Source: Trebonia sp036276115 | Lineage (GTDB): Bacteria > Actinomycetota > Actinomycetes > Streptosporangiales > Streptosporangiaceae | Direction of reading: 5' to 3' | Length of the DNA stretch: 64,000 nt | NCBI GenBank assembly: GCA_036276115.1 | Contig: DATBEM010000037.1 | Coordinates: 1-64,000 of the forward strand | Shown here: piece after piece, positions 43,595 to 51,941 of the stretch | How positions within the stretch are numbered: the stretch's first letter is position 1 | Layout of the letters: each line of letters opens with the position of its first letter | Translations under genes and position numbers: made by a program | The notes under the pieces: generated by a model | What the model saw: the letters and a program-made list of their open reading frames with translations, nothing else | Databases searched by the model: none | What the model was told of the DNA's origin: nothing

Positions 43595-44446
43595 TCAGTC
43601 GCGGGCGCCGGTGAAGCGCTCGGTGCCCACGACCGACAGGAGCCGGAGCTTGCCGTAGGCCTCGGTCCGCGGGGCGGCGGTCAGGACCAGCAGCGCCTGG
43701 GACTGGTCCTCGGTGAACAGCACCTGGCAGTCAACCTCGATCGGGCCGAGCTCGGGGTGGACGATGACCTTGTGGTCGGCGAACCGCTGGGCGACCTCGT
43801 GCCGGTCCCACAGGGTCGCGAACTCGGGGCTCAGCCGGACCAGGGCGCGGACCAGCTCACCCGCCCGCGACTTGGGCCCCAGCTGGCCGTAGGCCACCCG
43901 CAGGGTCGCGACCTGGGCGCGGCTTTGCCGCAGCCGGTCGCCTTCGGGGTAGCGCAGCCGCTCGGCCGGGTTGGTGAACCAGCGGTAGACCTCGCTGCGG
44001 GCCAGGCCCGTGTAGCCGGACTTGTCGCCCAGCAGCGCGGCCGCCATCGCGTTCTGGACCAGCGCCTCGCCCAGGTTGGACAAGATCATGGCGGGCGTGT
44101 CGGCCAGCCGGTCCAGGACGCGCAGCAGGGCCGGGGCGACGTGGGCGCCGGCGGCCGCCAGCGGGCCGGGCGCGTTGTGCCCGGCCGTCCGGAACAGGTA
44201 GTCGCGCTCGGAGCCCGACAGCCGCAGCGCCCGGGCGAGGGAGGCGAGCATCTGCTCGCTCGGCTGCGGGCCGCGCTGCTGCTCCAGGCGGGTGTAGTAA
44301 TCGGTGGACATGACCGCCAGGGCGGCGACCTCCTCCCGGCGCAGGCCCGCGGTCCGGCGGCGGGCGCCCTCGGGCAGGCCCACGTCGGACGGGCGCAGGG
44401 CCTCCCGCCGGTGCCGCAGGAAGTCGGCCAGTGCTGCTCGGTCCAT
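43595..44446 (-). CDS. XRE-family regulator with MmyB-like ligand domain
   Basis: The protein has 283 residues from ATG 44446, with GATACT six bases upstream. The helix-turn-helix lies at about 30-60 (GLRREEVAALAVMSTDYYTRLEQ). The C-terminal MmyB-like PAS-type domain follows (AMILSNLGEALVQNAMAAALLGD, ARSEVYRWFTNP). Such regulators commonly control an adjoining oxidoreductase; the SDR gene starts 102 bases away on the other strand, so it is the likely target. Confidence 0.87.
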   Translation of the reverse strand: MDRAALADFLRHRREALRPSDVGLPEGARRRTAGLRREEVAALAVMSTDYYTRLEQQRGPQPSEQMLASLARALRLSGSERDYLFRTAGHNAPGPLAAAGAHVAPALLRVLDRLADTPAMILSNLGEALVQNAMAAALLGDKSGYTGLARSEVYRWFTNPAERLRYPEGDRLRQSRAQVATLRVAYGQLGPKSRAGELVRALVRLSPEFATLWDRHEVAQRFADHKVIVHPELGPIEVDCQVLFTEDQSQALLVLTAAPRTEAYGKLRLLSVVGTERFTGARD

Positions 44447-44547
44447 GCCCTCAGTATCGGCCGCCGGCCGTGCCCGCAACCAGGGACCGCCAGTCCCCCG
44501 ATAAGCGGTCTCTGCCCAGCCGGCGCCGGGCGGGGCAGGCTGGAGGC

Positions 44548-45312
44548 ATGAACATCACCGGCAACACCATCTTCATTCCCGGCTCCACCAGCGGGATCGG
44601 CCTCGCGCTGGCGGTCGCCCTGCACGACCGGGGCAACCGGGTCATCGTCGGCGGGCGGCGGGCCGACCTGCTCGACCGGGTGGCGGCCGAGCACCCCGGG
44701 ATCGACACGGTACGGATCGACACCGCCGACCCGGCCAGCATCGAGGCCGCCGCCAAGGACGTGATCGCCCGCCATCCCGAGCTGAACGTCCTGGTCACGA
44801 TGGCCGGGATCATGCAGGCGGAGGACTGGCAGCAGCCGTCGACCTTCCTCGCGTCGGCCGAGCAGACCGTGACCACCAACCTGCTCGGGCCGATCCGCCT
44901 CATCGCCGCGTTCATCGAGCACCTGCGGTCCCGGCCGGACGCGACGATCGTTACCGTGTCCTCCGGGCTGGCGTTCACGCCGCTCGCGGTCACGCCCTCG
45001 TACAACGCCACCAAGGCGGCGATCCACATGCTGAGCGAGTCGCTGCGGCTGCAGCTGGCCGCCACGAGCGTCAAGGTCGTGGAGCTGGAGCCGCCGTCGG
45101 TCCGGACCGCGCTCATGCCCGGCCAGGAGGCCAGCGAGGTCGCGATGCCGCTGGCGGACTTCACCGCCGAGGTGATGGGCCTGCTGGAGTCGAGCCCGGA
45201 CGCGACCGAGATCCAGGTCGAGCGAGTCAAGTTCCTCCGCTACGGCGAGGCCCGGGGCGACTACGACCAGGTCGTGGCGGTCCTCAACCAGCGCGACCCG
45301 CACGGCAAGTGA
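44548..45312 (+). CDS. Short-chain dehydrogenase/reductase
   Basis: The protein has 254 residues from ATG 44548 with GGAGG upstream. It has a Rossmann motif PGSTSGIG (Ser-Thr variant of TGxxxGIG), NVLVTMAGIM for NNAG, catalytic Ser in VSSGLAF and YNATK (Tyr/Lys). It is DltE-like by the pattern of the C-terminal half. Substrate unknown. Likely controlled by the divergent XRE regulator. Confidence 0.87.
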   Translation: MNITGNTIFIPGSTSGIGLALAVALHDRGNRVIVGGRRADLLDRVAAEHPGIDTVRIDTADPASIEAAAKDVIARHPELNVLVTMAGIMQAEDWQQPSTFLASAEQTVTTNLLGPIRLIAAFIEHLRSRPDATIVTVSSGLAFTPLAVTPSYNATKAAIHMLSESLRLQLAATSVKVVELEPPSVRTALMPGQEASEVAMPLADFTAEVMGLLESSPDATEIQVERVKFLRYGEARGDYDQVVAVLNQRDPHGK

Positions 45313-45387
45313 GTCGGCCAGGGGCCGGCCTCCCCGATAGCGGGCGGCTGGCGATCGTTCCCGGGGGCGGACGTTATTTCACGGGCC

Positions 45388-46040
45388 CTACCAGGGAACC
45401 GAGCCGAAGCGGTCGATGAAGCGGCCAGTTCCCGCGGCCGGGTCCTCGGTCGCGAGGGCGACGATCGCGTCGGTTCCCCCGGTCACGGTCTGGTGGCCGC
45501 TGTGGCCGTTGAGATCGGTGGCGGTGTAGCCGGGATCGGCCGCGTTGAAGCGCACGTCTGGCAGCGCCCGCGCGTACTGCGTGGTCAGCATCGTGACGGC
45601 CGCCCTGGAGGCGGTGTACAGCGGTGCCCGGACGGTGGACTCGGCCCGGTCCTGGTCACGGGTGAGGGCCTGGGAGCCCAGCCCGCTGCTGACGTTGATC
45701 ACCGCCGGCGCGGGCGACTTGCGCAGCAGGGGAAGGAACGCGCTGGTGACCCGGACGACGCCGAGCACGTTGGTCCCGAACACCAGCTCCGCGTCGCGCC
45801 CGGTGATCTCGTCGGCGGGCGCCCGGCGGCCGGTGACGCCGGCGTTGTTGATCAGCGTGTCCACCCGTCCCTCGTGTGCCTCGATGTCGGCCGCGGCCCG
45901 GGCGACCGACTCCTCGTCGGCCACGTCGATCGGCACGAACCGCGCTCCCAGGCGGCTGGCCGCGGCCCGGCCGAGCTCGGGGTCGCGCGCCCCGGCGATC
46001 ACGGCATGGCCGAGGGCGAGCAGGCGGCGGGCGGTGCAGG
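45388..46040 (-). pseudogene. Short-chain dehydrogenase, N-terminus deleted
   Basis: The body of an SDR is intact: RRLLALGHAVIAGARDPE, LINNAGVTGRR, INVSSGLG, YTASRAAVTM (Tyr with Arg in place of the usual Lys) and the C-terminal end. The first about 20 residues with the TGxxxGIG nucleotide motif are missing. Upstream the frame passes directly into antisense of an XRE regulator fragment. A deletion seems to have removed both 5' ends and the promoter of a divergent pair. The last base of recognisable SDR sequence is about 46040. Confidence 0.7.
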
Positions 46041-46294
46041 GCCGCGCGACGGCGCCGTCGCCCCAGGTTCTCGGCGCGCTCGCCCGCGCCCTGCAGCTGT
46101 CGCGGGCCGAGCGCGACCACCTGTACCGCCTCGCGGGCCTGCAGCCCCCGCACGACGGCGTGATCAACGACCACATCCCGCCGGGCATGCAGCGGGTCCT
46201 CGCCCGGCTCGGGGACGCGCCGGTGGCGGTGTTCGCGGCCGACTGGCAGCTGGCCGGGGTCGTGGGGGCCGGCCAGGGCACTCGGGCCCGTTAA
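46041..46294 (+). pseudogene. XRE/MmyB-type regulator fragment
   Basis: In frame 3 the peptide from PSPQVLGALARALQLSRAERDHLY to VFAADWQLAG matches the middle of an XRE-MmyB regulator, equivalent to about residues 75-155 of the intact one at 43595-44446. The helix-turn-helix is absent, and after DWQLAG the frame breaks (VVGAGQG) and stops at 46294 inside a duplicated 16-mer. Remnant of a second regulator/SDR pair. Confidence 0.7.
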
Positions 46295-46316
46295 GGATGC
46301 GGCCCGTTAAGGATGC
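46285..46316. repeat. 16-bp perfect tandem duplication
   Basis: GGCCCGTTAAGGATGC twice (46285-46300, 46301-46316), with the stop of the regulator remnant in the first copy. Confidence 0.9.
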
Positions 46317-46427
46317 CGTTTGACGGAAATTCTCTGGTCACGGCGCGGGGGCGGGCGCCGGTCATCCTGACTGGCCGCCCGGGAGCCGGCGATCGTCGCG
46401 TCGCGGCAGGCCACGCCAGCTATACCG

Positions 46428-46458
46428 TTGGGCAGCCGTCATGTGCCCCAAGTACAAT
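46428..46458 (+). promoter_or_regulatory. lysC promoter
   Basis: TTGGGC (46428-46433), 19 bases, TACAAT (46453-46458), then eight bases to GTG 46467. No Shine-Dalgarno sequence, so a leaderless or near-leaderless start. Confidence 0.55.
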
Positions 46459-46466
46459 CGGGGCTC

Positions 46467-47744
46467 GTGGCTCTTGTGGTGCAGAAATACGGCGGCTCCT
46501 CAGTCGCGGACGCAGACGGTATCAAGCGGGTTGCCCAGCGGATCGTCAAGACGCGCAAAGGCGGCGACCAGGTCGTCGTCGTCGTATCCGCCATGGGCGA
46601 CACGACCGACGAGCTCATCGACCTGGCCAGCCAGATCTCGCCCGCGCCGCCGGCCCGCGAGCTGGACATGCTGCTGACGTCGGGCGAGCGGATCTCCATG
46701 GCCGTCCTCGCGATGGCGATCGCCACGCTGGGCTACGAGGCGCGCTCGTTCACCGGGTCGCAGGCCGGCGTGATCACCGACGCGACCCACGGCCGGGCCC
46801 GGATCATCGACGTGACCCCGGGCCGGATCCAGGCCGCCCTGCGTGACGGCGCGATCCCGATCGTGGCCGGCTTCCAGGGGGTGTCCCAGACGACCAAGGA
46901 CATCACCACGCTCGGCCGGGGCGGCTCCGACACCACGGCGGTCGCCCTCGCGGCGGCGCTGAACGGCGACGTGTGCGAGATCTACACCGACGTGGACGGC
47001 GTCTTCACCGAGGACCCGCGCCTGGTGCGCGGCGCCCGCCGGATCCCGGCGATCAGCTACGAGGAAATGCTTGAGATGGCCGCCTGCGGCGCCAAGGTGC
47101 TGATCCCCCGGTGCGTGGAGTACGCGCGGCGATACGAGGTCCCGATCCACGTCCGGTCCTCGTTCAGCGACAAGGTAGGCACGTGGGTCAACAGGCACGC
47201 GGATAAGGCGGAGGAAGCCGGTATGGAGCAGGCCATTATCTCCGGGGTCGCGCACGACCGGAGCGAGGCGAAGATCACCGTGGTCGGGATCCCCGACCGG
47301 GTTGGCGAGGCGGCCCGGCTGTTCGGGAAGATCGCCGAGGGCGGCATCAACATCGACATGATCGTGCAGAACGTGTCGGCGCTGGCGACCGGGCTGACCG
47401 ACATCTCCTTCACCCTCCCGGCCGCCGACGGGCAGAAGGCGCTGGACCTGCTGCGGGCGGCCAAGGAGGTCATCGGCTTCCAGGACGTGTTCTACGAGGA
47501 CCGGATCGGGAAGGTCTCGCTGATCGGCGCGGGCATGCGCTCGCACCCGGGCGTCACCGCGAAGTTCTTCGGGGCGCTAGCCGAGGCGGGCGTCAACATC
47601 CAGATGATCACCACCTCGGAGATCCGCATCTCGGTGGTCGTGTCCTCCTCCGACGTGGATACCGCCGTGATCGCGACCCATAAGGCGTTCGACCTCGACG
47701 CCGAGGAAGTCGAGGCCGTCGTCTACGGAGGTACCGGGCGATGA
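46467..47744 (+). CDS. lysC: Aspartokinase
   Basis: The protein has 425 residues from GTG 46467 (VALVVQKYGGSSV). The kinase domain has KYGGSS, LTSGERIS, GFQGVSQTTKDITTLGRGGSDTTA and YTDVDGVFTEDPR. Two C-terminal ACT domains (about 265-425) include NIDMIVQNVS and GVNIQMITTSEIRISVVV, the feedback site for lysine/threonine. It makes aspartyl phosphate, the entry to lysine, threonine, methionine and diaminopimelate. An internal start for a separate ACT (beta) subunit is visible at 47223. It overlaps asd by four bases. Confidence 0.95.
   Translation: MALVVQKYGGSSVADADGIKRVAQRIVKTRKGGDQVVVVVSAMGDTTDELIDLASQISPAPPARELDMLLTSGERISMAVLAMAIATLGYEARSFTGSQAGVITDATHGRARIIDVTPGRIQAALRDGAIPIVAGFQGVSQTTKDITTLGRGGSDTTAVALAAALNGDVCEIYTDVDGVFTEDPRLVRGARRIPAISYEEMLEMAACGAKVLIPRCVEYARRYEVPIHVRSSFSDKVGTWVNRHADKAEEAGMEQAIISGVAHDRSEAKITVVGIPDRVGEAARLFGKIAEGGINIDMIVQNVSALATGLTDISFTLPAADGQKALDLLRAAKEVIGFQDVFYEDRIGKVSLIGAGMRSHPGVTAKFFGALAEAGVNIQMITTSEIRISVVVSSSDVDTAVIATHKAFDLDAEEVEAVVYGGTGR
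47209..47225 (+). promoter_or_regulatory. Internal ribosome-binding site for the aspartokinase beta subunit
   Basis: GCGGAGGAAG lies six to seven bases before in-frame ATG 47223 (MEQAIISGVAHDRS). Overlapping alpha/beta subunits made from one lysC are known in Bacillus and Corynebacterium; the position at the start of the ACT domains is the same here. Confidence 0.65.
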
Positions 47745-48793
47745 GCAGTTCCCGTCCCACCCTGGCCGTCGTCGGGGCGACCGGCGCCGTCGGCACCGTC
47801 ATGCTCGACCTGCTGTCCACCCGTGAGGACGTCTGGGGCGAGATCCGGCTGATCGCCTCGCCCCGCTCGGCCGGGCGGCGGCTGCCGGTCCGCGGCCGCG
47901 ACGTCGAGGTCATCGCGCTGTCGGAGGAGGCCTTCGACGGGGTTGACGTGGCCATGTTCGACGTTCCGGACGAGGTCTCCGCCCAGTGGGTCCCCGTCGC
48001 CGCCGCCCGCGGCGCGGTCGCGGTGGACAACTCCGGGGCGTTCCGGATGGACCCCCTCGTCCCGCTCGTCGTGCCCGAGGTGAACCCGGCCGACGCGCGC
48101 AGCCGGCCCAAGGGCGTCATCGCCAACCCGAACTGCACCACCCTGTCGCTCATCGTGGCGGTCGGCGCGCTGAACCGGGCCTACGGCCTGGAGGAGCTCG
48201 TCGTCGCGTCCTACCAGGCCGCGTCGGGCGCTGGCCAGGCCGGGATCGACACCCTGTACGACCAGCTGGAGAAGGTCGCCGGGACGCGCACGCTCGGCCA
48301 GCGGGCCGGGGACATCCGCCCGGTCGTCGGCGACCTGGGGCCGTTCCCGGCGCCGCTGGCGATGAACGTCGTGCCGTGGGCCGGGTCGCTCAAGGAGGAG
48401 GGCTGGTCGTCGGAGGAGCTCAAGATCCGCAACGAGTCGCGCAAGATCCTCGGCCTGCCGGGCCTGCGCGTCTCCGCGACCTGCGTCCGGGTCCCGGTCG
48501 TGACGACCCACTCGGTGGCGGTGCACGCCCGGTTCTCGCGGCCGGTCACCCGCGACCAGGCCTGGGGGACCCTCGCGGCCGCGCCCGGGGTGGTACTCAG
48601 CGATGACCCGGCCAAGGGCGAGTTCCCGACCCCGGCCGACGCCGTGGGGACGGACCCGACCTGGGTGGGCCGGGTCCGCCAGTCGCTGGACGACCCGGCC
48701 GCGATCGACTTCTTCGCGTGCGGCGACAACCTGCGCAAGGGGGCGGCCCTGAATACCGCCCAGATCGCGGAGCTGCTCGCGGCCGAGCTCTAG
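47741..48793 (+). CDS. asd: Aspartate-semialdehyde dehydrogenase
   Basis: The protein has 350 residues from ATG 47741, overlapping lysC as ATGA. NADP motif VVGATGAVG, catalytic Cys132 in NPNCTT, SYQAASGAGQAG, and the His/Arg region RVPVVTTHS. It reduces aspartyl phosphate to aspartate semialdehyde. The lysC-asd operon is standard in actinobacteria. Confidence 0.95.
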   Translation: MSSSRPTLAVVGATGAVGTVMLDLLSTREDVWGEIRLIASPRSAGRRLPVRGRDVEVIALSEEAFDGVDVAMFDVPDEVSAQWVPVAAARGAVAVDNSGAFRMDPLVPLVVPEVNPADARSRPKGVIANPNCTTLSLIVAVGALNRAYGLEELVVASYQAASGAGQAGIDTLYDQLEKVAGTRTLGQRAGDIRPVVGDLGPFPAPLAMNVVPWAGSLKEEGWSSEELKIRNESRKILGLPGLRVSATCVRVPVVTTHSVAVHARFSRPVTRDQAWGTLAAAPGVVLSDDPAKGEFPTPADAVGTDPTWVGRVRQSLDDPAAIDFFACGDNLRKGAALNTAQIAELLAAEL

Positions 48794-49220
48794 ACCGCAC
48801 CGACCTCTAGACCGCCTCGTCGTTTCCGGCGGTTGCTTCCGGGACTCCGCTGACCGGCTGGTTCTCGTGTTACTGGTGAGAACCTCCGGGCCCGTTGCTC
48901 TGCGGGGGATCTGAAGCGTCGTTGATGATTTGACCGTCATCGCTGGGTTCGCGGCGGTATAACTGGCTGTGAACCGTCCGGGCGCGCCATGCCCGCCAGC
49001 GGCTCCCTCGAAATTGTTACCGAGGCAAATCCGCTGGCTGATAGGAAGAATCGAAAAAGATCTTACCTGTCGGCCGAATTTATACGTTTGTGTTCAAAAA
49101 GTTATCGCCGTTGATAGATTCGGACAGCCCGGCAGGCCGGGCGACCGGACGTGTTCGGGGCCACGAGCCGGAGTTACGCACGCACGAAGTTTTGTTGCGG
49201 AGACTCTGAGGAGGTAGCCC
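48794..49220. other. Intergenic region with a dyad and AT-rich promoter segment
   Basis: GGTTCTC (48860-48866) and GAGAACC (48878-48884) form a perfect 7-bp dyad with an 11-base spacer, possibly the asd terminator or an operator. TATAAC (about 48958) and an AT-rich tract (49010-49110) probably hold the promoter of the next gene. A GAGGAGGT site precedes its start. No RNA gene recognised. Confidence 0.5.
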
Positions 49221-51941
49221 GTGGCAACGACTCGCAGCCGTCCTTCTCACGGCCGTGAGCGAGCTCACAACCGGGCCGGCGGCGCCGCTGCCGAGCACCG
49301 CGCGAAGATCTACGCCGTCGCCCTCGTCGGGGCGGCCGTCATCCTCGCGTTCTTGACCTTCACCAGCACCGGCCACGTCGTCGATGCGGCCGTGCAGCAC
49401 TTCATGCTCTTCTACGCCGGGGTCTTCGCGCTGATCGCGCTGTGCGCGTCGGTCGGCCTCGGCTTCGTGGCGGGGATGCGCATCGTCCTCAGCCCGGGAC
49501 ACCGGATCTTCGTTCAGTCCGCGCACCGGGCGGCTTCCTTCGGCGCGCTGGCGTTCCTGGCCATCCACATCACGACCGAGATCCTGGCCCAGCGGTCCCA
49601 CGCCCTCGACGCGTTCATCCCGTTCCTGTCCCCGTTCCGGACGTTCTACATCGGCCTCGGGACGCTCGCCTCGGACCTCATCATCCTGCTCGTTATAACG
49701 GGCATCTTCCGCAAGCGGTTCACCGTCAACGGCAAGGCCTGGCGGTGGCGGGCGATTCACTACTCCTCGTATGCCTGCCTCGTCTTCGGGGTCCTGCACG
49801 GGCTCCTCGGCGGGCGCGCGGCCGCGCCGTACGTGGACTGGAGCTACGGCTTCGTCGTCGCGCTGGTCGCGCTCGGCCTGGCCGTCCGCGCCATCACCGG
49901 CTCGATGCGGGCCAAGGAGACCCTGAGCGCACCGCCGGTCCCCGAGTCCGGCGTGAACGCGGGGTCGGCCCCGATGCGCGCGGCGGCCATGTTCGCGCAA
50001 CTCGGGATCGCCCGCGCCGTCGTCTCAGGCGGCCCGGCGGTCGGCGCCGGGCCGATGCCGGCCGTCGGGGCCGGGCGGGCGGCTCTGCCGGGCGGCGCGG
50101 CGTGGCCGGAGGGCGGTGCGTGGCTCGACGGCCGCGCAAGCGCGGACATGCCGGCCGTGGCCGCCCTGGCCGCGCCGGTCCTGGCCGACATCATCAGCAC
50201 CGGGTCGCTGGCGATCCCGGTGAATCCCGCCCAGCCGGGCGGTCCGCACAGCGGTGCCCAGCCGGTGTACGAGCCGGGGTACGTCGGCCCGCCACGCTAC
50301 CGGGGGGCACCTCGTAACCCCTGGAGCGGCCCGCTGCCCCAGGTCACGACCGGCGCCATGCCCGCCCTGCCCAGCAGCGAGCCGCCCCGGGCCAGGACCG
50401 GCCCGATGCCGCGAGCTGGCACCGGCCCGATGCCGGCGGCCTTCGACGGGCAGTGGCCGAGGAGCGCCAACGGGCCGATGCCCCGGGCCGCTACCGGGCC
50501 GATGCCCCGGCCTGCCACTGGCCCCATGCCCGTGGTTCCGGGCGGGCAGCTTCCGCGAGCCGCCACTGGCCCGGTGCCGAGGGTAGCGACCGGCCCCATG
50601 CCCCGGGCTGCCACCGGGCCGATGCCCCGGGCTGCCACCGGCGCCATGCCCGTGGTTCCGGGCGGGCAGCTTCCGCGAGCCGCCACTGGCCCGGTGCCGA
50701 GGGCCGCTACCGGCCCCATGCCCCGGGCCGCTACCGGCCCCATGCCCACGATCGGCGAGGGAGCGATGCCACCGGGCGGGATCGGGCCGGTGCCGCCCTC
50801 CTGGCTGAGCTCAGTCCCCGGTGACCCTAGCGCGTCGTCCTTCGCGGCGCCCGGCCCGGGAACCTGGCCGGGGCCGGTGTCGCGGCCTGCGGCGATGCCC
50901 GCGGCTAGCGCGATGTACCCGGCGGGAGCGATGCCGCCGGCTGGCGTTCCCCGGCCGGGGCCGGTTCCCTCCACGGGGATGATGCCGCCCGGCGGGGTCG
51001 GACCGTACCCGCGGGCGTGGGCCGGATCGGGGTCGCGCGAGCAGGCGATGCCGGGTACCGCCCCCACCGGTTCGATGGCTCCGGTCGCACCGTCGTCCAC
51101 GGGATCGATTCCGGCCGGACCGCTCGCTGGCGGTTCCTGGCCACCCGGGATGGTGCCGGGTGGCTTGTCGCGGCCCGCCCCGGCGGGCCACATGCCCTAC
51201 CCGTCCGGCCGTGCGGCGGAGGATGGCGGCCCTGGCGGCCGAGCCAGGCCGCGTGCGACCGGTTCCCCTCCGCGGGCAGCGTCGGCGCCCGCCGGCCCCG
51301 AGCGGCCGGGATCATGGCCGACGGCCGGCGACCGGCCGGACTCAGGGGCCTGGGCGACGGCGGGTGACCCCCGCAGCGCCGGGCCGTGGCCGGCGGCGGG
51401 CGACCCGCGGAACTCGGGGTCGTGGCCGGCGGTCGGCCCTCAGGACTCAGGGTCGTGGCCGGCGGCTGGACGCGCGCCCGGCCGGCAGCAGGCCGGCTCC
51501 CCGGCCCCCGGGTACGGCGGCCCTGCTCACCGGCCCCTCGCCACTAACGTCCCCGCGTACGAGGACTCCCCGTCCAACCCCGCGTACGACGTTCGCGGCT
51601 ACGGCGACCTCGCGTACGGCAACGTGGCGGACGCCGGCGCCGGGCGCGGCGGCGCGGCCCCGGCCGGGTCCTGGGACCACGGGATCCCGGGGGCGGACCC
51701 CCGGCTGCGCTACCGCTCGCCGGGGCCGGGAATGCCTGGCTACCAGGGCGGCACGCCCTCACGCGGGGCCGACCCGTACGCGCCCGGCCTTGACGCCACG
51801 GCCGGGTACGACGCCGCCAGCCTCGGGAACCACGCCGCCAGCCTCGGGTACGAGGCCGGCGCCCTCGGGCGGGACGGCCAGGACCCGTATGCGCGGGATC
51901 CGTACGGGGACGGCGTGTACGGCCGGGAAGGCTGGCGTTGA
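49221..51941 (+). CDS. Ferric-reductase-like membrane protein with a giant Pro/Ala-rich tail
   Basis: The protein has 906 residues from GTG 49221 with GAGGAGGT upstream. Residues about 28-235 form a six-helix ferric-reductase-like/cytochrome b fold; candidate haem ligands are His in VQSAHRAA, IHITTE, AIHYSSY and VLHGLLG. The remaining about 650 residues are low-complexity and predicted disordered, with many copies of GPMPRAATGPMP and later Gly/Tyr-rich stretches (YGDLAYG, YGREGWR). The stop overlaps the TTG of a NuoF-ferredoxin gene, so the two products probably form a membrane redox module. The tail is far longer than needed for anchoring, and its DNA is repetitive. Confidence 0.8.
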   Translation: MATTRSRPSHGRERAHNRAGGAAAEHRAKIYAVALVGAAVILAFLTFTSTGHVVDAAVQHFMLFYAGVFALIALCASVGLGFVAGMRIVLSPGHRIFVQSAHRAASFGALAFLAIHITTEILAQRSHALDAFIPFLSPFRTFYIGLGTLASDLIILLVITGIFRKRFTVNGKAWRWRAIHYSSYACLVFGVLHGLLGGRAAAPYVDWSYGFVVALVALGLAVRAITGSMRAKETLSAPPVPESGVNAGSAPMRAAAMFAQLGIARAVVSGGPAVGAGPMPAVGAGRAALPGGAAWPEGGAWLDGRASADMPAVAALAAPVLADIISTGSLAIPVNPAQPGGPHSGAQPVYEPGYVGPPRYRGAPRNPWSGPLPQVTTGAMPALPSSEPPRARTGPMPRAGTGPMPAAFDGQWPRSANGPMPRAATGPMPRPATGPMPVVPGGQLPRAATGPVPRVATGPMPRAATGPMPRAATGAMPVVPGGQLPRAATGPVPRAATGPMPRAATGPMPTIGEGAMPPGGIGPVPPSWLSSVPGDPSASSFAAPGPGTWPGPVSRPAAMPAASAMYPAGAMPPAGVPRPGPVPSTGMMPPGGVGPYPRAWAGSGSREQAMPGTAPTGSMAPVAPSSTGSIPAGPLAGGSWPPGMVPGGLSRPAPAGHMPYPSGRAAEDGGPGGRARPRATGSPPRAASAPAGPERPGSWPTAGDRPDSGAWATAGDPRSAGPWPAAGDPRNSGSWPAVGPQDSGSWPAAGRAPGRQQAGSPAPGYGGPAHRPLATNVPAYEDSPSNPAYDVRGYGDLAYGNVADAGAGRGGAAPAGSWDHGIPGADPRLRYRSPGPGMPGYQGGTPSRGADPYAPGLDATAGYDAASLGNHAASLGYEAGALGRDGQDPYARDPYGDGVYGREGWR
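50392..50760. repeat. Degenerate tandem repeats in the tail of the membrane redox gene
   Basis: Units coding for ATGPMPRA recur about fifteen times. A long block including TGGTTCCGGGCGGGCAGCTT (at about 50534 and 50654) is duplicated with an offset of 120 bases. All changes keep the frame. Confidence 0.85.

Noticed and set aside
48969..49217. Small ORF of 82 codons before the membrane redox gene
   Set aside because: No ribosome site, no family, and it overlaps the AT-rich promoter segment.
50392..50760. CRISPR or satellite array
   Set aside because: Degenerate in-frame repeats of a low-complexity protein tail, no unique spacers.
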